This document shows positions 48,120 to 59,971 of a DNA stretch of 64,000 nucleotides, piece by piece. Position numbers and translations under genes: made by a program. The stretch spans positions 2,845,569 through 2,909,568 of the forward strand of contig KL647298.1 in assembly GCA_000727475.1 (NCBI GenBank), written 5' to 3'. The stretch comes from Sarcocystis neurona. Taxonomy: Eukaryota; Apicomplexa; Conoidasida; Eucoccidiorida; Sarcocystidae. Under the pieces are notes generated by a model. It ran no database searches and was not told the origin of the DNA. It was given only the letters and a program-made list of their open reading frames with translations. Numbering within the stretch: position 1 is the stretch's first letter; every line of letters starts with the position of its first letter.

Positions 48120-49640
48120 AGATCACTGCCGAGTTTACGCAGCATCGGCACATGCTACTCGTTAGTTTGGAAAGAAAATATGAACTTTCAGGTCAAGTGT
48201 AAATTAAGTGCCGTACCCTCTTCTTTTCGGAAATACTGAGCTTGCCAGAGGGCTTTACACGCTGTGCATATTTGTTCGCGCACACTCACTTTTGTACACG
48301 TGCGTCACCTCCCTGTGTCGCAATGGGGCCTGTGCGCGTGTCACCATGCACACGCACACGTCACTTTTTGCCGAAGGACACAGAGTTGACGAAAACCTGG
48401 TTCGAGAAGACCGATCGAATTTATCCCCTCTGCAGGCTAAAAGGACACTTTTGCCGTGAATAGGTACATATCCGGGTTGGTTTCTGGTACACCGAGTAAC
48501 TGTCACCGTCCCTGAGAGGGCGGAAGACAAGTTGAAGTACACCTGCCTACTAGGTGAAACAACTCCACCGCTGTACTCCTCCGATTTCAGTCCAGAGGGA
48601 CGCAAACATATTTTCTACGCACTCAACTTACTCTGCAGTTTGCACTGTGAAGTCGCTGCGTATCAGTGGTGCTCGCCGCTGCGGTTCGCGCCCTTCGTAC
48701 CATCCCGCAAAGCAGATCCGGTCCCATTGTAAAATTTATATTAAATATTTGACTACGTCACCACGCATCGGCGGACGCAACGACTACTTACAGTTGCTAC
48801 AGGCGGACAGGTATTTGTCCATCAAGTTCTTCTTTTTAAGGAGAAATTGGGACATTTTGGTGCTTCACGCAGGTGTGCCCGTGGCAACAAGTCACTGTCC
48901 ATGGTGATGTCATCATCGTCTACACACATACGATCAAAGCCATCATATGGTAAGTAAACGACGCTATCACAAGAGTACAGCAGATCTTGGTGGAAATTAA
49001 CGGTACATGGGCTGACGGCGCTTGCGTGATAGACTTCGAATGCGCCCTTTCTCGTCAGTCGCCACTAGCTAAGGACGCTCGACGTGTACGCAGTAGCTAC
49101 GCCCGACGCACGTGGATGTTGGACGGATCCCGCGGGTGTCCATTGCGAAGGTACCCTGCTTTTAATGATTTCAGCCTTCCTCCAAGTCAACCGCTTGTCC
49201 GTGTATCGTGTCTGCCTGCTGGTGGAGCGCGACGCAGGCGAATGCCGGTTAGACGCCTCCGACATGCAGTGCGCACGAGATAGGCGACTCATCGAAACTC
49301 ATTCTGCGTTGTCTGCCGTAGAGTCATTGCGCTTGCTTTCATGTAGATGATCTCCACAGCTTTCCGTGATTCGCGGCGCTGCTGTTGGTAGAAGCTGCTT
49401 CCAACGCACATTTCACTAGGGTCCACACGCAGACGCTACGGTTTCGGCAAGAGATAGATTCTTTGTATTCCGTGATCGCGCACGCGACACGTTACGGACT
49501 ATAATGGTTGCAAAATACGACATAATTCCACGAGATTTGCGCCTGGCAACTGGGCGCGTGTGACTCCTGCTTCCTGACTACATCGTAAGGTATCCTGCAA
49601 CTGCAACCTAATCTCTTCAGTTCCCAATTTTGCTACAAGG

Positions 49641-52094
49641 ATGACAGCGGCTACGGCATCTGATCGAGGTCAACAGTGTCCACCTCTAGGTGAGAACAAA
49701 GAGGACACGCACGTCCAGCCGTTGAGTGGGTACCCGTATCCTTTTCCGAGGATAGACGACCCTCCTCCAGACTTGAACGAAATCTTGTCCAAGCTTACGG
49801 ACCAGACGGGGCAACCGGACAGTTCAGATGAAAGCGATAAAGAGGCAAGGTTCCCAAACAAACCCTGGCTTGCCTGGCCTAAGACACTGGAAGATATACG
49901 ACTCTCCGAGCCTCAGAGGCAACTATACGGCTACCTGTCAAACAGAAAGCTGTTAGCACAACGCACAAAGCAGGTATAAATGTATTTAGAGTGCTTTTCT
50001 CCAGTGTCTTACATGAATGTACACTCACCTGTACAATGTGGGTCCATCTGTATATATTATCGGATGCTGCTGCTGCTCCGAAATATCAAGAGTGCCCCGG
50101 GCACTGTAGAGACTCACTGCTCCCCCACGTTTCCAGTTCTAGTCTGTCATCTGCCTCGTCCTCACTGCGCACCGAGAGGCTCCAGTTAATGTCCTGTTCT
50201 TTTTCGTCCTCTTTCGACGCACCAATCACCGTCCCACAACATCTTCCACACGAAGGTCCATTTCAAGTTCCCCGTGTGTTCGTCCCAGCATACTCTTCAC
50301 CTTTAATGTTCAGTATTATTTACGGTTGGCCTCTCGTTGACTTCGGCTGTGCTACGCAGCATATGCGAATTGATTCTTCTCCGTGTGCGTGAGGCCTTGT
50401 GCACCATACGTGCTTTTTGCGTACGATCTGCACATGGACCTGTTAAGGTTTTTATCTGAATATCAGTTGTGCTTGGTTCAGGCCCTCAGTTGTGTTCTGC
50501 TCTTGCAGCCTTCTTCGTAGATTGTGTTACTTCAAACGGTCGCTCCGTCTGACAGTCATAGTTATCGTGTGCCGCTGTTACGCCTGTAGAGCTGAAGCCG
50601 TCCAATTTTCATTTTGAGACGCACGGCTTCAATTCTTCTTGACAACTACCGTAGCATTCAGGCCTGTTTGTGCTCGCGCTCACCACGGCTTCTCAATTTC
50701 CTGTTGCTCACTCATTCATACTTCTAGCGAAGCCGTCTGTGGCCCACCGAACGGCTGTAGATGATGGCCGTGCTGTGTACCTTTCAGCTCTTTTCTCGTC
50801 GTCTGGGAGGCGTAACGGCTTGCATTCCACTTTTAAGATGTTTGCCTCCCTGCCTATGCTTTGAGCTGCGTCGAACAAACTTCCCAAGAAAGAACTTTTT
50901 GCCCGTCCTCATGCTGTGTCCGCCCTGCGTTACATTTCGCTTTCTAGTTAGTTCTTTGTCTCGTCGCCGCGCCGCGCCCAGTCGTGGTTTTTCGTCTCCC
51001 TGTACTCCTGCAGGTGCTTTCGCGACTGCCAATCTTTAGCGTCTGCTGATGCGGCCTTGCGCGTCGTCCACGTGCATGTTGCTGCCTCCTGCATGTATAA
51101 AATAACTTTTCAGCAACAGACTGCTGCGGCCGCGAGGCTCCCTAGTGATGCCTCTATGCCGCTGCTGCAGCGCCTGCCACTCTTTATGGACGTACTCGTA
51201 CGCTGTTGCTGCTGCACCTGCTGTTCCCTGCCTTCCCGGCTTATATGGCTGACTCCAGCTATCCCGGATGCTGCAATCCTGCTGGTGCTGCTGTGGCCGC
51301 TGCCCATCTTCGGTTCCGTGCTTTGATGCAGCTGCTGGTGGTGTGGTGATTCCTCCCGGGTGTACTTCTTCCGCAGGTGCGTCTGTGGCATTGGCACATG
51401 TGCTCCTCCCTCAGCTGCTTCTGCAGCTGATGCTTCTGCAGCTGATGCTTTTGCAGCTGATGCTTCTGCAGCTGATGCTTTTGCAGCTGATGCTTCTGCA
51501 GCTGATGCTTCTGCAGCTGATGCTTCTGCAGCTGACGCTTCTGCTTCTGATGTCCCTGCTGGTTCCGCTGACCGCGTTCTTCGTTGACTACTCGTACGTG
51601 GGACCCTGCGGCTTCTTCTGCGTCTGCTTATCCTGTTACTCCACCGAGTGCTCCTGCTGCTGGTTTGCTTGTAGATCCGGGAGCAGTTCTACAGTTGCGC
51701 CGCTGCCAACGGCCTAACTTCATACGAGGAAAATGCCGGGGAGCAGCAGCAGCACACAGGCGTGCTGCTAGGAGGGGGAACGTCTGACGACTGGAGCTAC
51801 TACTCTTGTGGGGGGCCAGACACGTGGATAAACGTATATCTGTATACACACGCATGTGTATGAGTACGAAAAGATGATTACTGCGTAAATACATACACAT
51901 ATACATATATATAGATACCTGTATACGTGACCGCTTCTACAAAAACTCATTCTTTTTCCTCATGAGACTACTGTTCTTGCCCCGGCACTGAGTTATGGAA
52001 ACTTAATCGATCCCGACATATCCGTTACGGGTGGGTCTCCGTCTGCTTTCTCCCGTCCCTTTCGTACAGGGACATATTCTGTGCATTGCAGACA

Positions 52095-52125
<31 letters not shown>

Positions 52126-55100
52126 TATTTATACATTTGTATACACAAACATATGAACGTACACGCCCACTGTTGCTCTCGCTGGTCCTCTCACCTTTTC
52201 TCTCTCTCACTTTGTCTCGGACTTCTTCTCTCGTTCGCGGCCATCCACTGAGCGAAGCAGGACGGAAAGGAAACTTTTTTATTGTTTCGAAAGTGACTGC
52301 AGTGTTTCATGATGTGCGTGTCGAAAAAAAGAGACGAGGTGTCTGTACACCGGAAAGACGGGCCGTTCAAAGTAACCACGTGCGACTGTGCTTTCAATCT
52401 CTCTGCCGACCGAAGAGCGTGTCCCTCTCTTTGTCTTCTGATGGTTTTGGGTCAAATCTTGTGTAGAGACGGATATGTATGTACACACAAATGTACATAT
52501 AGACATATGCGTGCACATGTCGCCATGCGCCCGCATGTTTGCAAATGTTTCCACGCATATATATATGTATACAAATGTGCACACGACTACATGTATATGT
52601 ACGTGTATATATACGTGTGTATACATCTACGGACGTGCGCACGCATGTACACGTATAGACTCTTGTATGCATGTATAAATATATGGACGTATATGTATCC
52701 ACGTACTGTATATATGAAACGTTTATTCGTACATGTTTGTGAATTTCTTCTATCCGTACGTACCGTGTGTGCTTCGCCTGCCTAGACGTATGTACACACA
52801 CACACACATATTTGTATGTGTATAAACATGTGCACACCTGTGTGTACACAAATATATATATATATATATGTCTGCTTAGTCATCGGCACATTTGTGGGTA
52901 TGTATAGATGTGTAACGTATAGACAGATGTGAAGTAATGGATATGTATATACGTATATATATAGAGATAGAGAGAGTAGGTGGTTGCCTCTTTGTGTCTA
53001 CGTCTCTATACATAGATACACAAACGTATGAGTACGTGTGTAAATGTCTATATTCCGTTTTACACGTACGTATCTATATCCGTCTGTGTGTGTCTCTCTC
53101 TCTTTATACATGTGTGAGTCTACGTACGTATAACTACGTGTATGTATAAAATGTATACATATATCTGTAGGTCACAGAAGAGACGTATCTGTGCTTGCAT
53201 ATGTGTGCACATGCGTACACACATTAGAAGTAACTTCTCTCATATATGCCAATGTAACGACACTGCCGTTCCTCCACGTTTATCTGCGTGTGTGGTTGTT
53301 TCGTTTTTGTGACGAGTGGCTGCTGCAGCAGCAACGCCCGCGCTTTCGATCTTCTGTGTGTGAGAGTTGGCAGCGGACACCAGCAAAGACGTTTTCCGTC
53401 AAGACCCTTTCTTTCGTTATTTATTTGGCGTTAACGAGCCTGACTTGTACGGACTAATCGACTTCCAAAGAAAAGAAGCGGTGCTTTTCTACCCGGCCGT
53501 ACCTGCCGACGCTAGAAGGTAATACACGCGTATTCGTGCGTGGGAAGACACTAAGTCTCTCTATCGCTCCCTCGTTTCCCTCTCTTTTCTTTTTTAATGT
53601 ATCTCTCTGCCAGTTTTTCTTTTCTTTGCCCCGTCTCATTTCCCCGCCGCTTCAACTCTTCCTATTTATTCTCTGTCTGTGTTAGTCTCTGCGTTTTCCA
53701 TCCCGTTCTAACAAGTCTGGCTACCGGGAAGTGTCGCTCGTACATGTATCTTCACCGTAGAAGAGTAGTACCCTCCTTCCTTAGCTGCAAACTCCTAAAG
53801 ACAGATTTACCTCTTTATATGTCTCATATCTACATATCGAGCGGTCTATCTTTATTTCTCAGGACTTTGGTATCTTCTTGTGATCCACCCCAGCGACACA
53901 TAAATACGTGTGTCTGTATTTCTCTCTCCTTAACACTCTGTCACTTGGACTACCACCCCTACACCAACACCCACCAACACAAAAGAAATTTTTTTTGCGC
54001 GCTGCTCTGCTCAAAGGAGTAAACGACATGTATACGCATATTTGTTTGTCTGTCTGTGTGTATATATATATATGTAGGTATACTGTATATCGTATGTCTG
54101 TGCGCACAACCCATGTATATATATATATATGCCTGTATAAACGTAATGCCACACTTATCGCGTGCAGGAGGGCCGTGGGTCTTCATCTGGCAGATGAAGA
54201 GGCGTCACTATGAAATCTCACCACCGCCAGGAACACCCAGGTTACCTCTGGGCAGTAGAATATAAAAGGCCAAAGCATTTCTGCTGCAGACAGCCCTGCA
54301 CCTTGGAGATATAACGTGTAGACACAGCAGATGTGTCTGCATACAAAAAAAGGGGAAGAAATTGTGTTAACGGACATTTTCGTTTCAGCTGGCTAACGCT
54401 TTCGAATCGGCTTCCTGTTGCCTCTGGTCCCCATACTTTCTTCTGCGAGCAGCAACTATCTTCTATATGCGCGCACACACACACAGACGGAGCTACACCA
54501 AACTAGAAAGAATCTTTTCGCTCTTCTGCACATAAATATACATGTGAAAATAGACGTATACACAAAACACATATAAAGGTACATATACCTATGTATATAG
54601 CGACGCATATATATATATATGCGTAAGTATATAGGTGGAAGGACAAACTCGAATTCTCACAGCTGCGTGTGCGAGTAGATACGTGGGGCGGTCGTCGTGC
54701 GTATTTGATATATCGAAGATTGTTGCGAAGAAGAAAAAGACTGAGGCGTGGGGCGTGGACGCATGCACCCCCAGCAGCCGCGATTCATCACCTCTGCGTT
54801 TCTCAACTTGTCGTGTTTTGGCCTCGGGATGTGTCGGTCGTCGGATTTTGCGCCAGCAAACGGAAGAGGACGAGGAGGAGATGGACAGCAGCAGCAGCAG
54901 CGGCAGTACTTGAGTGGGCGAGCTTCTGAACAGTTGCATGTATACGTGCGTTCGTGTGTATCTGCGACAACTTCGAAGAGAGAGGTCGCTCTTGCGATGA
55001 CGAAGAATGGCAGGAGCAGAAGGCGGACGGAAAGGGAGGGTGTGAAAACTTTAGCAGCTCTTCTGTGTGCAGATTTGCGTGGAAAGACCCATCTCAACGT

Positions 55101-58100
55101 AACTACTGCCACGCGCTGCGCGATAAGAGGGAAGGAGAGAAGGCGCGGCAGCAGGAGCAGCAAAAGGAGCAACACGAGCAGCAGCAGCAGCAACGGGTGG
55201 AGCAACACGAGCAGCATATGCAGCAGGAGCAGGAGCAGCCGCAGCAGCAGGGTAGAAGACGAAGCAGCAGCAGCAGGGTAGACACGAGCTTATGGCGACA
55301 GAGGCGCTGGGAGGGGTTGTCCGAGGGGGCAGGAGAGGAAATGGTGAAGCAGCAGCGCATATCGCCGAAGCGGGGGAGAGCGAGTGAAAAACGAAGACAT
55401 ATACAACGAGGCCGACAAGATATATACCTACATTTTGTGGATCTCTACAGACTTAATATAGGGATATATACGTCTAACTTCACTATATACAGAGAGAGAG
55501 ACAGAGAAAACGTGCGTGTACTCACGTGTACACGAATATATTTATATATATAAATGTGTATATATATGTATATTCTCGTGTGTATATATAGATATATCTA
55601 TATGTATATACACAGGTGTGTATATGTACATATGTGTGTCTATATACATATATGTATATACTTATATATGTATATATATGAGTCCTTTTATATACTTGTG
55701 GATATATAGCGAAGAGTGCTACGGAGGTAACAGCAGAGGGTTTGATGCATTTACGCATGTCAGTAGTTGGCCGTCTCACTTTGTTTCAATCGCATGCACT
55801 TCTCATGCGTATATTTTTCAATATTGTGATGCAGGAATCTTCTATACACATTTTCTATATACATATATATATGGGTATTGGACTCATATACAATATCTAC
55901 ATACATATATGTAAATATATTGAACTCATTAAATATATCTGCATATTTATATATATGTACATGCAGTGAACTGCTTTACATGTTTACGTATATGAAGTTT
56001 TCATGGAGGACTGTTTTAAAGACCCGTGCCTCTACGTAAATGAACGAACGCCTACGCATGTGTGCGCATGTATATCTGTCTATATACATTTAAAAGAGAG
56101 GTAAAAAGAAAGGAGGGGGCGGCAGTGTGTAGGCGTGTGTGTGTGTGTTGACGAAGAACTTTTTTGCTGTTCGAACAGATTTAATGGGGAGATGCGGACG
56201 CCGGAGTGGTACAGAGAGAAGTACGGCCTAGACAAAGCCATCATTTATGAAGACGCTGCTTCAAGCCTCAACGATGAAATTGAGGTACATTTCCTCGATT
56301 TCCACCACGTCTCCGTGTCTTCCTGCGAAGACAACCGTGCGATTTCTCTGCCATTTTCGTCCGTTCTGTCTCGGTGTTTCGTGCGTTGTGTGTCTCCCTT
56401 TCAATGTACACACATGTGTGTGTTGCAGCGGTGTGTGGACGAATTTCCTCACGTATTCGAGTAAGGCGGCTTCTGCTGAGAGAGAGAGAGGAGCAGCTTC
56501 TCTTTTTTCTACGTCTTTCGTCTACATATATATACACAACTGTGACGATCCGCCGCAGTGCATGCGTAGTTATGCATCCATCGCAGTGCAAGCGTATTTA
56601 CACCTATTCATTCTGGGCCGAGACACATATATATGTATGTGTGTATAGAAACAGGGATAGATCCATATACAACTCTACTGGTCTATGCATGTATAAATTG
56701 TTGTAATACATATACGTATATCATTGTAGACATGCACTTCTATATTTATATATGGGGGGCGATGCATATATATCTATATATAGAAGTGTATAATTTATAT
56801 ACCCATATGTAGTCGATATAAATATATATTATTGTGCCGATGCATAAAATATATATATGTAATGCGTGTATATATATGTATGTATGATTGTGGCGATGCA
56901 CTCTAGAGAGAGCGAGAGACACATATAGATATATATAATGTATATACATGTATTTAGTGCATATAAATATATATGTATGTATATAATTGTGGCGATGCAT
57001 AAAATGTATATATATGTATATGTTGATACGACGTATTTATATATATAGTGCACATAAATATTTATATATATGTATATCTTTATGTGAAGAAGTATCTATG
57101 TAATGCAAGTATATATATATGTGCGTAACATATATATGTGGCAATGCATGCATGTATATAGTTGTGCTGGTGCATGTGTAGAGACATATATATTCATATT
57201 ACCTTCGCGCATGTCATATATGTTCATACTTTTGTGATGATGTGTGTATAAAGAGAAACAAATTTTACAAGTGGGTCTTTCTAATTGATGTCCACTTGAA
57301 TGTTTTGCCTCCAATGTAAATAAACTACGCGCATATACATCTACTTTTACGCCGTTGGTACGTAGAAAGAGACACTTCTGGCCTGGGTGCCTTCTCCGTC
57401 TCCGTCTCTTCCGTCCTTAACTTCTCATCTTTCTTCGTTCCTGTCCCTTTCTGCAGACTCTGCGTCACTTCACTTCTTCCGATCTCCTCCTCTTTTTTTG
57501 CTGCTGTTCCTTCACCTTGCTTCTCCTCCCGCGCCTTGTCTCCGTGTTTCGTGAGTTCCTCCCCTCTTCTGCTGCTCGCTCGTGTTTTCGTCTCTCTTTG
57601 TGGCTTGCTGCTTTCGTCTCGATCGTCCCCTGCTCTGCCTCTGCGCCCTCTCCTCGAATTTCGTGCCTTCCCCTTCTTTTTGCTGTGTCGCTGCACAGAT
57701 ACGAGGCATTGACAAAATATTCGTCCTCCGTGGGACGAACTCTGACAGCGGAAGGAACGCAACTCCTCCGCACGTCGCAACGAAGCTAAAAATTCCTGTC
57801 GATGATGGACCTCTCCTCCACACTACGCTCTGCGCTTCAAGAGTCTACAAAGTAATATATCTTTTCTTCTGCAAAAAAAAAGCCCTTCCTTTTCCGTGTG
57901 TGTGTGTGTGTGTCTCCCCGTCTCCGTCTCCGTCTCCCTCTGTCTCTTTCGCTCTTTGCAACACTCAGAGCCACGCGACGCGACGTCATCCCTATTCAAA
58001 TGCATACATATATATACATATATATATGTATGTTGTATGTTTATAAACACATATATATACATGTAGATACATGTTAATGTATATGGAGAGAGAGAAAGAG

Positions 58101-59932
58101 ACAGATATTTGAACATATATGTATGTATCTAAAGGAACTTGAGTCGTTGACTCATAGACATCTACATGCATAGAGACAAAGCAGCTGTATATATATATAT
58201 GTACGTAGTGATTTACATAATCTTATACACGTATATGTATATATGTAGAGAGAGAGAGAGAGACATAGACATAGGTATGTATGAATATATACATCTACAT
58301 ACAAACAAATGTGAATGTAAACGTAGCGATATAAGTATACTTACATATATACATAGAGAGAGAGAGAGAAACACACATGCATTTACATATAATATGTGTA
58401 TATATTTAGATACAAATATGTATGTATGAAGTATGGTTGGGGGGGGGCGCGACGGCCACAGAGACGTAGACACGCGTGTGTATTTTCAGGTGAATGTTTC
58501 CGTCTCCGTCTCCGTGTTCCGCTCGCTGTCTCCGTGTGTCTCCGTCTCGCCGTCTCCGTCTCGCGGTCTCCGTCTCGCCGTCTCCTTTTTTTTTCCCTTC
58601 GTTTCGTCGTCGGTCTTTCTGTGTGTCCTGCCGTTTGGTAGGTACTGGGGCAGCAGCTGTGGCGTGCAGACTCTTTTTTTGCTTCGAGGAGACGCTCGTC
58701 AGCAGCAGCAGCAGCAAGCGATCGTTCACTTAGACTTGAAAGAACGACGTCCTCGCAGCAGTTGTGCGCATGCAGACTCTCCTACAAGTGTTGCCGCACA
58801 CAGAGAAGAGACAGACCAACCAGTGTTTGCTGAGTCTATTCATGTATGAAGTCGCGTGGATATACGCGAGCCAACGGTTCACAAGCAGCAAAACTTTTTG
58901 TCTTGTCCTTTCTCCTTTCTCTTGCGTCATCGTGAGTCCTTGCTGGTGAACGTTTCTTCACATATAGACTCTCACACGTAGGGACATGCATATGCAAACA
59001 CACACGTATACTCACATATATACCATATATATAGGTGTGCGTACATATAAGTATATTGAGAGAGATGCATGCGAGTGAAGTAGGACGCATGGATATGTGT
59101 ATATATATATATGTATATGCGTGTATGCATATAGTAAGAGATACATAAAAGTTAGTCTCTATAGCTGTGTATATACATATATATATATATGTATATACGT
59201 AGGTAGAGAGCCTGATGCTTGCGAGTGAACTAGGACACTTGTGTACCACACATCTATATATAAATATATATTGAGAGAGATAAAAATTTGTCTGTGTGGC
59301 TGCGTATATAGACGTCTATGCGTGGATGGAAAGCCTGATGCTTGGGAGTGAACGAGGACGCTCTGTTGTAGTGGGAGGAGGCTGCTGTGACGTGCGTGTG
59401 AGTGAAGTAAGGGAGAGCTGCAGGCCCCTCTTTCTCACTGGTTTGCTTGACGAGAAAATGTAGGCAACTCTTTTCTTGCATATACAAACAGAGGCAGAGA
59501 CGGAGACGCTCACGGGTGTTGCTGTGTGTGTCTGTATCTACGCCCGTCTCTACTGGGCCGGGGACCAAGACAGAAGACGCAGTTTCTCGCGGGGGCGGGG
59601 AAAGGGGGGGGGCCGGAGGGAAGCTGCTGCTGCTGCTTCTGCTGCTGCTGCTTCTGCTGCTGTTGCTGCTGCTGTTGCTGCTGCTGCTGTTGCTGCTGCT
59701 GCAGAACGCGTGAAGGGGAATATCGGGAGACAGGAAACCTGCGGCTCAGAGAGGGAAAGACAGGGAGAGAGGAACACAGAAGATTAGAGAGGAGATTTAT
59801 TTGCATACAGAAAGAAAGAGAGCCACACAGAGAAGGGTGTTTTGCATGAAGGAAAAGAGAGAGAAGATTTTCTCTCACAGAGAAAGAGAAAAGGGAGGAA
59901 AACTGCGTGTGTATGTATGTATGTATATATAC

Positions 59933-59971
<39 letters not shown>

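Larger units (their letters stand above)
45924..49640. other. Repeat-poor intergenic interval
   Basis: Divergent promoter space between the minus-strand EF-hand/C2-like gene and the plus-strand prolidase gene. Only short frames are open, without family motifs. It holds two recent tandem duplications, at 47255-47352 and 47984-48119. No RNA gene is recognised. Confidence 0.5.

Noticed and set aside
50041..50392. Plus-strand frame with natural Ser-rich composition after the first prolidase exon
   Set aside because: It is not needed to join 49973 to 51675, which are already in phase, and no clear acceptor precedes it. I treat it as intronic.
54748..55553. Q/R/S-rich plus frames of 177-199 codons and a minus frame of 186 codons
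   Set aside because: They lie in the prolidase intron 53519-56178. The motif alignment across that intron is gapless, so the frames are not prolidase, and no separate gene evidence exists.
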